Shown here: positions 25,091 through 39,359 of the stretch, one piece after another | Layout: the number at the start of each line of letters is the position of its first letter | How positions within the stretch are numbered: position 1 is the first letter of the stretch | Assembly: GCA_022747635.1 (NCBI GenBank) | Contig: JAKTNV010000004.1 | Location: 21,645,469 to 21,709,468, forward strand | DNA: 64,000 nt | Direction: 5' to 3' | Source of the DNA: Hetaerina americana | Taxonomy: Eukaryota; Arthropoda; Insecta; Odonata; Calopterygidae | Notes under the pieces: generated by a model | Databases searched by the model: none | What the model was told of the DNA's origin: nothing | Seen by the model: only the letters and a program-made list of their open reading frames with translations | Made by a program: the position numbers and the translations under genes

Positions 25091-26685
25091 TAAATCTGGA
25101 TTAGAGGAATAATTTCGATGATGAACGCATTTAGCGGGTGATCACACGTGATACTTTCTCCCCCCTAACTTTATTAAAAATTCTCACCGCCGAAACTACT
25201 CCCCGTTTAAGAGATAAGGGGTAACTTGCTTTCCACTTAAGGTCTCGGAGAGTGATTTCAGGTTTAGTTTTCAACGCTGAAGAACTGCAATACGTTGTTT
25301 CTAGATTGCCATTTCATTCACCTTATTAAGTACAAGATCGTTTGATGGTTCTTGTCACTCAAAGTCAACACTCCTTCCCCTAACTTTACTGCGCCTGTAG
25401 TGTTTTCATAATGGCTCGCGTCTTACATTTTAGCAATTGTTGAAAACAGGGAATAAGAATGAGCTTCAGTGCCCAATGAAGCTGAAGGGAAACAAGTTTC
25501 AGTACCCCTAAACCAATTCAAACTTACAACTGAAGACATTATTGACAATCATAACTTTCTCATTAATATCAAGCAATAATAACTTTCTCTACATGATTGA
25601 AAAAAAAAATTGAAAGCCCATAAATACTTTTCGGTAAATGCGAAGCTAAAAAGTTGTGTCAAGTTTAATAAAAACGCTATTATCTTTTTCGTTTTACACC
25701 TTGTGTTTAGTAAATGACAATCGACAAATTGGATTTATAAAATGAATTGAAGAGCAGAGAAACTCTTCAAACAATTGCTAATCGCCCATTTCTATTGTCA
25801 TATAACTGGGCTACTATTTTTATTTATTGCATAAATATTAATGACAAAGATGTTGTCGTAACTGAGAATTCTAATGTTAAAGATTAAACGCGGTCGGGAT
25901 TGAAGAATTTATAACCATTTTCCAAACCACTAGAGAAATCGAAGATGAAAAAATCAACTCATTTAATTAATTTTCAGAAAGTGTGAAGGGTAATTTTCCT
26001 TTTCAAAAACTTACCTCATTAATAAGAATCTCGATTCCCTCATATTAGTTTTTGTTGGAATATAAAACGAAACGTCACAACTACATACAGGTGTATGTGT
26101 GTCCTTTCTTTGTGTTAATGTGTTTAAATTTTTAAATAAATGTTTTTATATATTTATGTGGTCGCCGAAGAGCGTTTTGTTTTGAAGACGTGTAGCCAAC
26201 AATTTTATTGATGAAATGTTTTTTCCTATTTATGTATTTAATAGAAAGAAAAAACATTGCTACTTTAAAGAATCATAGCATGGGTAAAATATTTACCCTT
26301 GGTAAACATCTCGGATTCCTCACTCAATTGTCTGCATACGAGCATAAGGATCGCGCAAATGTGGACTTATACCTCGTACTCATTCGTTTCCTTAAAGAAA
26401 ATTTCGCAAAATAATTAAAATAATACACTTATGACTATAATATGACCATAACTATTTTGACACAAATAGAGGACAATGTGCAAATACGAGTACTGACACT
26501 TTTAAAGAATCTCAAACTCTATAGTAATACGACATCGCTCATTCGGAGCGGATCATTTTGTACATGTACTTCCTAAAAATATTACTCAAAGCTCTGTTTG
26601 TTGAGTTGTTGAATTTAAGCGAGCCATCGATGACGATCTTTTCAACGCGACCGATCTTGCAGGTTTATCACTCGCCACACCAGCA
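25091..26685. other. AT-rich spacer
   Basis: Nothing firmly recognised. A gaaacgtc octamer at 26069-26076, as found at hammerhead cores, has no matching ctgatga upstream. Confidence 0.45.
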
Positions 26686-26689
26686 GTGC

Positions 26690-27310
26690 CATTCTTGGAC
26701 TTTTGTTCCGCAATCTCCCATAACAATAAAGGGGCGGCAGGGGGTAAAAAGGAGAAGAAAGCTCTTCTGGGGGGGAGGGAAGGAAAGGTGGTCCCCCTGG
26801 TACTTGGACGCCTTTCAAGAAAACGAATTGGGGAACATAAAAGGGAGCGAGGGATCTCGCAAATGAGGACTCAACTCGCTTCTTCGGCGCGGGGAGGGGA
26901 GTGGCTGGGGGTGGGGTGGGATTTTGGGGCCTCCTGATTGAGACGCCGCCACCCCCCCTGCCTTTCAGCAGGCGGGAGGGACGGGGTGGGGGTCATTTAA
27001 AATCCCGCCCGCCTCTCACCCCGTCCGCGAAAACAAAAGGAAGAAGAGCGAAAATAAAGGAAGGCAAAAAGGCGTGAGTGCGGTGCGGAGGGGCCCCAGC
27101 TGGAATGCGGCGGAATGTAGGCACAGTGGGAAAGTGAGACGAGGGGCGTCATCCGACGGTGGAGAACAATGGGAGCAGGGAACGAGACGCATGAAAGTGG
27201 AAGTGTGACGCCATTTTTGCACAAGCCGCGAACACGGCCTTCACCTCTAAACCTCGAAAGAGAAGAACAGGGAGGTCGTAAACACGAGAGCGTTTTAAAA
27301 CGCGCGGAGG
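26690..27310. other. GC-rich, purine-rich island with G-quadruplex potential
   Basis: The plus strand is G+A-rich. G-run clusters occur at 26889-26930 and 26971-26991. Frames on either strand up to 119 residues are low-complexity. Confidence 0.6.
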
Positions 27311-28495
27311 AATAGACTGATGAGCAAGGGAAATATTCAGAACGGTAGAGAATCACATTGTTCGAGAATAATTAAAATAAGCAATAAGTCAAGTAAAGAA
27401 AGATTTATTACATCAAGTAAATTGATTTCTTCTAGCAAGAGAATTACCTTCAAGGGGAACTGCATGAAAATTTTAGCTATTGAGCTTAACTTTATTGCAT
27501 ACTTGACATTTGCATGGCTAGGACAGGATTTGATGAATCTAAACTGAGCAAAGGAGCTTTTTTATGCAAATTATGTAAAAAGGACTGGAAGAGTGTTTTT
27601 ACTATACCTCTTCCAAAGCTATTCTATTATTCAATACAAAGTTTAGGATGACCACTGAATACGTTCTTAAACCACATAAAAATTCTATGAACATTTTCAA
27701 ATCTTGAGTAGAATAAATATAGTAACCTCACACTCTAATTGATGATATTTTTAGATACTCATAATTTCAACCTCTCTGTGCAATCTGAGAAGCTTCCAAT
27801 TCTTTATTATTTTTGCGTTTGACCTAAAATTATCCCTTTTTTAATATTCGCAACAACCTTTCACTTCCAATTAGGACAAGACAAAATTAATTGCATCATT
27901 TCTTTTTCTATGGTTTTTTATTCCGCAATTTATTTAATATATCCAAATCAACTGAACTGGGAGGTTGGGAAGAATATTATGCGCGTGGAAGAATCACAAC
28001 TTGGCAGGATTTTCACGGTATAAAGCATCAAACAGAGCGCCCATTATGGAGAAGATAAATGGTTCACGCGCCATCAGAGCAAATATTTCGTTAGACCGTT
28101 TCCTCGCTTCAGTGAAATGATGAACTATCTCTCTAAAATCAATTTCCCGTTATGAATTGCTTACTGTTGCTTGATGGTGGTAATGCATCCCTCGAATCGA
28201 CTGAGACTTGAATTTCAGGTTGATTAAACCCTTGAGTGATTGCAAACAAACACCCTAATGAGGACAAATTTGAGAGAAAATGAAATGAAAGGACTAGTAA
28301 CGTGTATTCTATTTTTGATCAGAAAACTGAAACAACAAGATTTTATGACTGCATGCGCCCATAAACTTGGAGAATATAAATGAATTGCAAAGCTCTACGG
28401 AAATGGGAAATATAGTTTCAGGCGGTTATTATTGTAATCTACCGGTTAAGGTAGGTTTTAGATGGACACAGCCTATTCAAGGTTACAACGATTCA
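27311..28495. other. AT-rich spacer
   Basis: Nothing recognised. Confidence 0.45.
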
Positions 28496-28499
28496 TTTC

Positions 28500-29640
28500 C
28501 GTGCCTCTCCTAACAAAACACAACCTGAAATCCAATACTACAATAATCCCACCATCAATCCCATGCCGTCCAGCATGCATGTCCTATTCCAACCCCTTCC
28601 TCATATACCTATCATTCTCACTCTATCACACAATATTTAACACCTCATTGCCGATTAAAATGCCTTGCATCTATATTTCCTACCTCTTTTTGATTTCTCC
28701 AAACAATCCCCTCTGCGACCCAATCATAACTAGCACTTCCTCGTTTATTTTCCCTTCAGTCTACCTCACCTTTTCCATCCTTCTCCACAACCACATTTCA
28801 AAATCCTCCAATAATTGCTAATAATCCTACTTCAATGACCATATTTCAGCGCCGTATAAAACCACGCTCTATATCAAAGCTATAACGAACTTCTTTTCTC
28901 AAAGCCCCTGCTTTCAATTCCCTTCTCTTCGAGAAAGATTATTCGCCGAACGCTAATTATTTGTTTTACGCCGCTACTACTTAGAACATTTTGGCCCAGA
29001 ACTATTGCTGGATAGTAAACTATTCCACCAGCTGTATTTTTTCCTTCATATTAAACCGTTTAACATATTCTTTCTCTTTATTGAAAACCACATTAAAATG
29101 GTTTTATTTACACTTATTTTCATCCTATACCTATCGCACTGACCTTCCAATGAACTTGGCACAGCAGTTGGCTGATTGAAAAACTGAGGTTCCATGTTCC
29201 GCAAACCTAATTGATTTAATGAATTACCCACCAAATTTCATTCCTATCTCTTATCCTTCCCATCCCTTTTTTATTATTTCCTCCATACATACTTTGAACT
29301 GCACAGATGACAATTGACAGCTCTCCCTCTTCCTAACACTGCCTATCCGGAATCTCAGTCCCCCCTCGTACCTGAGCAATCGAAGACACATACAGGTTGT
29401 GAATGATTCTCCTATTCATCAAAACTATCTACTCCTATTTTATTCCATAAATTCACTAGTTTTACCCAAATCAATCTATCACACAACTCTTTGAAATTTG
29501 CGAATCAGATAAATACATCCTGATCGTATTCTATATTACTCTCTATTAGGGATCTAATTATTGCTATGGGATTGTGCGTGCATCTTCCCTTCCTGAACCC
29601 ACACTGATCATGTAATTATTTCCCCCACTCTCCTTCCTCT
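28500..29640 (-). pseudogene. LINE (non-LTR retrotransposon) reverse transcriptase remnant, copy 1
   Basis: On the minus strand the pieces appear in the normal order of a LINE reverse transcriptase. GFRKGRCTHNPIAIIRSL is near 29600-29550, CFANFKELCDRL near 29510-29475 (motif A, where the catalytic Asp is Asn), and RRIIHNLYVSSIAQVR near 29420-29380. SIRFAEHG follows near 29215-29190, where the usual FADD has become FAEH. Next come KISVNKTILMWFS at 29125-29090 and the C-terminal LEDFEMWLWRRMEKV at 28812-28767 with NEEVLVMIG. Both catalytic motifs are lost and stops and frameshifts are frequent, so it is dead. The 5' end is truncated within the reverse transcriptase. The C-terminus is homologous to the copies at 33.5 and 59.3 kb, all on minus. 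Clade not assigned. Confidence 0.8.
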
Positions 29641-32600
29641 AATTGATGATACAAAGAATTTGTATAATATGGCACGTAATAATATTACCTTTAGAGAAAT
29701 ATTCAATAGTTATGATTTTCAGGAGATAATGGGCAATCTTTGGTTTGAAGATGATTATTCGTCCGGTAAAAATATGCGCCTAAAGCTGAAGAGGCATTTC
29801 GTGGATATTTTACATTAACCGTCGTCTACATATATACGTTACTCAATATTTGACCTTAACCAAAATCCAATTGCTCAGCAATTTTCTATTATTTTGATTG
29901 AATAGTTGTTTTGACTTTTAGACATTGTTACTTCCAACATTATATTCAATTAGAATGTATTTAAAAAAATTATAAATGACTTGGTACTCTTACAAGCGTA
30001 GTATTAAGTTATTTACACTTCAAAACGTATATCCTCCCCCATGCCATGTCTACCACCTGGGATTCATTTCAATAATTTTAACATCAGAATATCTAAGTCG
30101 TGTTAGCATAAGTAGTGATCAATTAGTAAGTAGGCCTCATCGCTTTTCTACCCATTAATTTTAATGTTTGTTACAGTATTAATATCAGTTTTACATAAGA
30201 CTAATAAAATTAAGAAAGATTTATTCCATGATTTAAATATTCGTTTAACAAGGATTAGGGTGAAAGGGAAGTATATTTTTTTATTTCTCTCTCTCCTCAA
30301 TAAAGATCTTTTATTATTAATAGTTGATTGAGCTGGAGTTTCAATTAATAAACCCCCACGAATTTTCACGTTTCCTGGCCACCGAATTTTTATAGGTTTT
30401 CGCAAGGTGACTTGTGTGGGTGGCATCGTCACAGCCTCATTTTTCCCATCAACCTTTCCAAATCAGCTCCATAAAGTAGGCAACTACTTTATAAAGGCTC
30501 AAAATGAAAGAGAAACTCTTGCAAACTAGGAGGCATCCCGGTATGAAACTCGAGGTAGCGGTGAAGCCTCGAATATTGCGTCTGACGTTCAATTAACTCC
30601 AAACATGTTTTTATTAGCTCATTAAAGATTATTAAATTCCTGCCTCACCAATAAAGGAGGTTTTGATGGCAAATAAAGAAATGGTGCTGAATCATAAATC
30701 AAAGCCAGAGTGTTCCGATTATCAATGATTAAGTTACGATAAATGAAAGTGACCCAACAGCAATAAAATTCGGAACCAATTTCTGTTTTTATTTCGGTGG
30801 TAAAAGATATACAAATTGAAGGAATTAGACAAACGTTGAGCAATATTTTATATGAGGCCAAAAATAAAAATATACAGCTGCCCTCCTGGAAATATTCATG
30901 AAACATCCGTGGAAATTCAAAGACAGAAGTCGCAATTGCCATGGAAAAAAACGGAAACTGAACTGCTATCTTATGTAATTCCATAAAAATTTAGAAAAAT
31001 ACTTAAAGGAGAGATTAATACAAACAAACCTTCAAACGCCATTTAGGTAGTCTTCAGCTGTCAAAATAGTCAATCAAAATTTTAGCAGTCCAAATCAATT
31101 GGATCCAATCGATTACCTACTTGAAACTACTTCCATTTGTAAGGTATGATTCATGATGCAAGTTACTGTATCAATTAAATTATTTATTCTAATGTTCATA
31201 CATTAGAAATTAGCAATTAGAAACACATAAAACCAATATTATTTCGAGACACCGGGCTCTTAAGTTAAAATTCGGGGCCTTCCTTGAATTTCCAGTAGAT
31301 ATGGAAAATAATACAGGTAACTCACTTCCAACGAGCCATCCTTAATCGCACAGCATTTTCCAGGTGTTTTCAAAGGCTGCGCGTCACAATTCCGCCATCG
31401 GTAATTTGAATTCACTTAGATTGTCCCCAAATTCTGTATCAAGGTACCGAACGGAGGCGCGGAAATAATGACTAGCGGCTGTCATTCACTGCAGTCAAAA
31501 GCAATGAGGAAACATCAATGCATTTGTCTGAATGTTCATCGGTTACTTAGTGGAACGGGAATGTCTAAATCAGGATTGAAGAACATGGGAGCATAACAAT
31601 TTCACGGAATCTACTCATAAAACCAAACTGATTCATGACTCCTTGCGAAGCTGGAGGACGCTAACAGCAAACACGTGCTTTAACACGGGACATAGTGCTA
31701 TAAAATACGAACAGACAGCTTTGAATGATGATTAATTCACAAACCACTCTCCACATTCAGTTCTAACGTTCCATAAATTTTCCCATTCCATTAGCAAATT
31801 GATTAAAACTACTCCTCCTAAGCTTTTACCCAATTCCTCACTCCTCCTCCCAGTCTCCTTTTTAGTCCTGCTCAAAACTCGTAATTAAATATCCGGCATT
31901 GTTCCATTTGATAATACATGTTAAACATAACAATTATTAGGGTAAAAGGAAACTTTACACTTCCACAACATTAATAAATACACTTCCACATTTGAATAGT
32001 CATATAAAATGAATTTCGAAAAAAGAGAGCCTTCAAGGGTTGTTAATATTAGAAGAAACATCAGTGACCAAATCAAGCGGCAAGGAGTGCACACTGCCTA
32101 CATGCATTCTTCGTTAAAAACGCACAACATTTTGATTACTACGTCGCATCACTAATACCAATTGAAATACTGTATTCCGATAGCCTTTGGCAAAACTGAT
32201 AGTATTTCTAAGGCCTAAACATCGCTTTAAATGCCAAAAGGGGGGCCTTGCTACCGCCAATTAACAGGAAAAAGATTCTCCGATGTCTACACTTCGGGAA
32301 ACCATGTTACCAATATTGTGGAGAGAGATGTATGTAGGCTTGGCATGGGAAAAGGTCAGGGCAAAATCACTATCCGTAATCAAGTGGGTGTTCTAGTCGG
32401 AAGGTCAGAGAGTGGAGCCAGAGTTACCCCTCCCTCTACTCAACTCCCCAAAAACCCGCTAACCCCACCTCCCTTCCCACCTTTCATCTGTAACGTACAC
32501 ATTTGACCGTGGACAGTGGATCGACCGTGACCTCTTCCCATGCTAAGCCCTTTCTCTCTCCGATGATGGTCACCTTGTTGACCAAAATTCCGATATCGGG

Positions 32601-33535
32601 AATTTCCCCCTCCCCTAAAATATTTAATTGCCCACAGAATACACATCTTTTGCTCTTGCAGCCAATAACTCACACACTTCCGTTTCAGGTGCCTTAAAAT
32701 CTTAATTTTTCTAGTAGTAAAGCAACGCAGAGTTTTAAAGATTTGAGTGTACATGCAAATTGCCCCTACGCCTTGAATATCTACTTCCAATTTGCAAGAC
32801 CCTTTATTGGGAATAAACAGGCATTAAAGGTAGCATTTTGTTGCTTTGCTTATATTTTTTATTGGTAGCTCATATACTCCTTATAAAACAAGTGAGCAAA
32901 TACGGCTTATAATTACATTACTCAGGGGCCGGATCTCCGGATTTTTACAGCTCCTACTTGTGAAGAGGCGAAATTGGATAGATAGGTTGGTGCCTCACTT
33001 ACCGGTCTCACCTGGTTTATATCATCACTCAGTCACATGTGAATGCGTACGTAAAATTTGATTTTATCGAAATTTCCATTGGAGGCGGGAATTTAAATAT
33101 TGCCTCACGAGTATGCCATGATGAATGCAAAAATATATTTTTTTAAATTTACAGGAACACGTTCATCATTGCATGATGTAGATAGGAATAAAGGTGTTTA
33201 TGTATGTTAAAATAAATTTATAATTATATATATTTCACTGAATAATTGTACATTAAAGTTGCCGTCATAAAACCCGTGCTCTATACCCTTGCGACGGTTT
33301 TCAGTTTATCGTACAAATGCAGATGATTCCAGATTACAGAAAAGAGTCAATTCTTGAAAACTTTCGGCTAAGACATGGAACGTAGTTTTTGCAAGAGTTT
33401 TATAACTCAACAACGTATGGAGGTAAATATCAAATTGTTCTTTATTACTTGGTAGTAAACCGTTTGAATTTACATAACCTTTAAACCTTTACATTGCGTA
33501 GCCTCGATTAACAAGACAAAAACTGTCACCCAACA
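29641..33535. other. AT-rich spacer
   Basis: About 3.9 kb with no recognised gene. The 120-residue frame at 30622-30984 (minus) and the 116-residue frame at 32440-32790 (minus) have no recognisable domain. A short C-rich patch lies at 32420-32490. Confidence 0.45.
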
Positions 33536-33539
33536 CTAA

Positions 33540-34510
33540 AATAAACCCTTTTTCAAATCAACATACATTCTGCCTCTCTTGAGCCTCCTCAACATGTTTA
33601 TCATACTCCTCCCTCTATCCAGCTTCCCTGATCTTTTCCCCTCTATGAAAATCTTCAACATTCCAATCACAAATCAAGACGCATCTTCCTTTCTTACCTT
33701 CTTTGAATTTATCCCAACAGTCTTCACTCCTTCCTCACCATGCATACTACAACTTTGTTTTTTCCTTTCCGTCCATTTTACCTTTTCCATCCTTCTCCAC
33801 ATCCGCATTTCAAAAGCCTCCAATCTACGTCGTCATCTGGTTTCAATGTCCAAGGTTCCGAGCCGTAAAAAATCATGCTCCATTTCAAAATTTCACCGAT
33901 ATTTACTTAACTTCCTTGCTTTTTGTCCTTGTGACCATTTTCCTCTTTCTCGTGAAAGATTATTTGCCCAACACAATTCTTTTTCATGTATCACTAATGC
34001 TGTTACTATCGTTGTCCATGATATATTCAAGATACGTAAACTCACCCGCATGTTCTAGTTGTGATCTTTTTTTAAATGTTTTACTAAGTTTTAACTCTTG
34101 CTTGAAAAAGTCATAACATTTGCTTTTTTACCATACCATGACTCTCGCACGACACGCATCACAATATTCCGCACGGTAATAACTAAAATCCCTTAGATAA
34201 ATGGCTAACTACAGTTTGTAATCCACAGATTCAAATGGTTTCATGGATTTCACACCTACTTTCATCCCTGTTTCTACCCGTTCCCATACCTCCATTACCA
34301 TTTAATTCGCATATATTTTGAAAACAGTACTTGATACTACACATCCCTGTCTTACTCCCCTCGCTAGCACGTGCCTTTCCCGAATCTCTACCAAAAACTA
34401 ATTTGAGCAGTGCAAAGACATGCACCGGCAGCGGATTAAGTTATCTAGCCCTCCAATCTACTCCTATTTATAAACATCGATTAATTCTACCTACTATACT
34501 ACCATGAAAT
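33540..34510 (-). pseudogene. LINE reverse transcriptase remnant, copy 2
   Basis: Minus-strand pieces in order: IGVDWRAR near 34480-34445, GVRQGCVVSSTVFKIYAN near 34370-34310 (motif B region), FTYLEYIMDNDS near 34040-34000 and the C-terminal RRRLEAFEMRMWRRMEKVKW at 33828-33770. After this come KWTERK, GEEGVKTV and DRGRSMINMLRRLKRG, the conserved tail after the reverse transcriptase. The FADD segment cannot be found between motif B and the thumb. Multiple stops. The recognisable element stops near 34510, a few bases from the (TA)n tract at 34525. Closely related to copy 1. Plus-strand frames at 33579-34058 and 33703-34116 are antisense shadows. Confidence 0.8.
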
Positions 34511-34522
34511 TAATCGATATCA

Positions 34523-34633
<111 letters not shown>

Positions 34634-34869
34634 TACAACCATACTCATACGTTGATATCTAGATATTAATGCATAACGGTACAAAATGTATGAAATTAAA
34701 CCTGGACATTTTCCACGCGAACGCTAGATATTACAATTTCGTTGTTGTTCAATCATTTCCAAAACCCACGACAACTTCGAAGAGAGTCCACATCCATTTG
34801 ATATAATTCGGTTAAGATAACATCTTCTTTTGGAAACGAACAGAGGGACACCGAGAGAAAAAAAACACT

Positions 34870-35250
34870 AGCGCCTCTTGAAATTGACCCCGCCACCCGT
34901 CACGGAAGCTCTCACCACAGCCTTTAATGAACTGCGTGCCCACAGACATATGAGTTATGCACAGAATTCGGGGACCAAGATGCCTTTCTCGTGCGAGTCA
35001 AGGGCACCACACGAGACTGGACCACCGCCACCGCTTGGGGACCGACGAGAATTTCCGGTGGGGGGGGGGGCGAGTTGGAATGAAATGAAGGGCCTTACGA
35101 ATCCCGTCACACGATTAAAGGAAGAGGGTTAACAAGTCGAGGGAAGGAAGGGGAGAAACGAGCCGAAGAAAGAGGAGAAGGACGAGGAAGACGATGAAAT
35201 GAGCTCTCGAGTACAAGCGTGCTCGAACGCCAGACTGGGAACTAGGGTTC
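34870..35250. other. GC-rich, purine-rich island
   Basis: Mixed GC-rich sequence to 35055, an 11-base G homopolymer at 35060-35070, then G+A-rich sequence to about 35200. No coding signal. Confidence 0.55.
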
Positions 35251-36040
35251 TTGATTAACGGGGACGTGATAAAATCCATTGCCTCACAGCCTTCACGTGG
35301 AGGAATATTTCCATATCAAGTGAGGAAAGAAATCCTCACATGGATCACGTATTTACTATCCCAGTGGAAGTTCCCACTTTACAGTACATATCACCATCAA
35401 AACACCCTTATTTAGCTTTGTTAATTACTCATCTCGTAAAGAACGTAAAGAACAGAAAAAATGTGTATTTAATTTCACATAACTTGTTTCAATTTCAGTA
35501 CGGGGAAAATTATTTTAAATACTTAAAAATTGTGATCAGGATCTTGAAGAATGAAATGAGATTGTTAATGAAATAAAAAACCTACTAAGTACCGTCCCAA
35601 AAACTGCGAAGTTAATACAAATTGTTGTAAATATTTATTAACAAAGAGAGACGATTATGCACAAAATTGATTTAAATTGATATAGGAAGATTATTTTCCT
35701 CCAGGGTAGACTTGTATGGATGAACCCTGAAATATAGTTCAATTTAAAGTGTGATATTTATTTAAAAAGTTAAATAAGGTTAAATATATGAACCATGGAG
35801 CCATAATAACGGTGATAAATTTAAAAAAATGTCTACTGCAATAGAGTTATGGTGCCGTGGGTAGTGCGCAATATCGATGGTTCCCACTCACTGGGTGCGT
35901 TTAATTAACTTTACCCAAAATGTATGGAATTCCACAAAATAATTAACTGGTGGGATATCGAGCGAATGCTACCCTTCAACCACTTAATATCGAAAACGGA
36001 TAATTCTATTTGAAAACGTCATCAACATGAGAACGACATA
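35251..36040. other. AT-rich spacer
   Basis: Nothing recognised. Confidence 0.45.
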
Positions 36041-36070
36041 CCGTATTTTCCGGCATATAAAGCGTACGGA
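36041..36070. repeat. possible end of a dispersed DNA repeat
   Basis: The segment taccgtattttccggcata, followed by taaagcgtacg, resembles a terminal sequence I have seen in dispersed repeats of many animal genomes (CCGTATTTTCCGG...ATAAG.CG). No partner end was found, so the element boundary is unknown. Confidence 0.3.
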
Positions 36071-39000
36071 CATAAAAGAATATCACTAATTTTGCCAGCA
36101 TATTTTGGAATGAATAACAAAAACTCCTCAACTGCTATCAATATAATCAAATCTTCACAAAATGTTAGCTGTCAAAAATAATGACAATAGTTTGATTTAA
36201 AATAAAATAAAATAATAAGGCTCGCTGATAAACTGATCAGGAAAACTAGATGAATACTACTTGCTACCAACATGAGAAACGTTTCATCACTCATTTTTTA
36301 TTTAGAGTTAAAAATAATTTCATATCTTGGTAATATTTATTTAAGGAAAATTTCATCTTAATTTCCACAATATATTGTACCTGGTAGTAGTTCCGGCAAT
36401 GGAGGGCAATGGATTTTGGTGGCTCATAGGCTAAATTATTTATTAACGACTGGCCACATAAGTGGCAGAGTGATTTTATATCAAATTCTCTGGGTTAAAC
36501 ACCGCATTTTATATGCATGCAAAAAATGATAAGCAAAGAGATGTTACCATTGGAATATGAAGAAAAATATACATTTTCTATCCATATTCATTAGGATGAT
36601 GAAAGTCGGGGGCTAAACTGAATGGCAGAAATCGAAGGCTAGCTTAATAAAGTCATGAATGAAATTAGAATATATCTCACTTAAAGGGCATACTTAACAG
36701 CACAATATCGGGATGAAAACGTCCTTAACTTTAACGAAAAGGGCCACCACAATACCACGATTCTTATCGGAATCATAATTATGCATACCATAGATTAAAA
36801 TGGGATTTCATTGTAACCATTTCTCTCTATAGTAACACGTACTGTAATTCAGTTCAATAATTCAGCGAGTACGTTCCAAAAGCAGTAAATTTATTGCTTG
36901 GGGATATTTAAGTCAAGGATGTACAATAGATTTATTCATGCCATCCTATCGTTCAGAGACTACACGAAACGGCTGACTAAAAGGCTTCCGAGAAGAGAAA
37001 GGGAATTAATTGAGGCGGAGATGAACAAATAAGCACCAGCAAACAGGAAGGAAAACGCGTGGAGTGCTATAAAATTCAAAATCTGTCGACGAGAAATGCG
37101 GGAAATGTATTAATCATCGATTTTGACGCAATAGTTCGTGCGAGCGCGGTACCACACGAATATTTTATTTGCTGCTCGATTTGAATTATACAAAATACAC
37201 GAGGTGGACTTGAAAAAAACATTGGTAGACGGAAAGCTTCTATTGTAAATATAGGGACCGCTAATTTTGTTCCCTTACTGTGGAATCTTAATTCTTAAGT
37301 CATTTTGAGTGAAATATTTAATAGAAAAATGGTGACTTAGCTCATTGAAAGAGAACGGAAAATATGACTGGAAACGCGCGATTGACACGATTTATTCTCT
37401 CGCAGTGAATCGAAAAGTAGACGGTGATCATACAAAACACACGATAGGAAATAATAAGATTGCTTTGCTATTCAACAAATGGAAGCACTTCAACTATTTT
37501 TTTAAATGTCGTTTTAGTTCCCTTACTTTTCACCCTATTTCAGGACTTCCCGCAGGTGGCTTAACCTCCAATTGTTCATGAAACTAAAAACTATCTGAGC
37601 ACATGCATTACTAGGACGGAGTATTCAAGGTTTTTCAAAAAATTCGAAATGGTGAGTACACCTCGAAAATGAATAAATTAAAAAAAAAAAAACAAACGGA
37701 TATAATAAATGAAATCATTATCACTATTGTAAGGGGATTCCCACTATTCTCCCGGTATTTATGCCCGTTTAAATGGACAAAAAGTGGATGAAAACAGTAC
37801 CAATCTTCGTCTTGTAACAAAGAGTATTGTCTTGCAGAAATAATTCGCGAGATACGAAAAAAATCCAAGCCACGAAAACCTAGTGAATTCGCATTTACAT
37901 TACCCCTTTCATTTCCTAAAATAAAACTTTACTCCATGAATTAATTTTCTGGATATTAAAATAAATGGAGCGGTACATCTCGAGTGACAATATCTGCGCT
38001 ACGCTGGACATAACTGATGGAGTAAAACGCTGAATCACAAACAAAAGATGAAACTCGCATGCGACCGGAGGTCAACTTTGTTAATTTATCTGTGTAAATA
38101 ATGAAAATGCTTACAATTCACCATTTCTCAGGCCCAGGATCGAGAAGCATTGTATTATTGATACAGTGGACGAAAAATTCATATAGGTGACCACGTAATT
38201 TGGTTTCAAGGATTCAATAATGCATCCACGGGGGGAAGACCCGAACAATTTCCAATTCCATAATACCTCGTGTAACAAAATAATCTGATGACAGTGCGTT
38301 GTTTTTTTAGGCTGCGATCAACATTAAAATTAAACATTCAGAATCGAGAATGCAGTCCTCGCTTCATTTCATTCTATTTGGTTAATAAATATGAGAATAA
38401 TACCAGATAAATTTCTGTCTCGCCGGAATAAATCCGGACGATTCCAGGAATTCTAATCACAAATAAAATTAACTTCATAGCTATAGCAACTAAACAATTT
38501 AATCAAAATAAATTGTTGGGAGATATCCGAGTAATGGAAGAGTAGGTTATGGCTTTATTATTTGGACATTTAAACCTAAAATAAAAGGGAGAAGAATTTG
38601 AGCTAAAAGACGTAGAAGAATATAAATTTTACTTTTTTTGCATGCAATGAAGAGGAATCAAAACTAAAAGCTGATGAATTAAATAAAAAAGGACAAACAA
38701 TATTTATATTATTAAATAGATATGATGAGTGAACTTCGCGGATTCTAATGATATAAAAGGTCTATTTATGGTTTTTTAATTATAATTAATAAAGTAACGA
38801 TATTTGCATCAATACATTTGGAAGTTCCACCCTAATTCTCCATAAGAGGGGGTCTCTGAAGCAGCAGCGTGAATTTCTGAATGCTGCATCTCTCTCGGGA
38901 TTCCCACTATGTACTCTGTACATGGATGAACATCACCACCAATACATAGTCCAACTAAAGACATCGTACGCGGTGGAAACCCACAAAGAAACCATAAATT

Positions 39001-39350
39001 ATGCCCTAGCTACACGCCGCAGAATAATTAGCGCCATATGGAAGTATCACGTAGTAAAATTGAGCGTTATGCCTTGTTATGTCTATGTTCACACATTATT
39101 GCCCAAAGACACTAAACTGTGAAAACTTATTAAACATATAGAACATAGCAAAAATATAGAGAAACTCGACCAGACTCTACCATGATATTAAAATTATCCA
39201 CTTACCCGCGTATGGCCGTCCATGATGAAACCACTCAATTTTATTCCTTGCAATAGGCATTGAATAACTTTTTCTGCCGGATATAAACTGAAACCGAGTA
39301 CTAACTAATACAACCATCCATTCCTCACTTCGAGAACCCGGGGATGTGAC
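36071..39350. other. AT-rich spacer
   Basis: About 3.3 kb with no recognised feature apart from a run of 13 A near 37680-37692. Confidence 0.45.
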
Positions 39351-39359
39351 ATTTACGGT

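Noticed and set aside
26069..26076. gaaacgtc octamer as a hammerhead core
   Set aside because: No ctgatga box or stem II lies at the required distance upstream.
28462..28821. Plus-strand frame of 119 residues
   Set aside because: Antisense to the C-terminal part of LINE copy 1.
33579..34116. Plus-strand frames of 137-159 residues
   Set aside because: They are antisense to a LINE reverse transcriptase remnant on minus.
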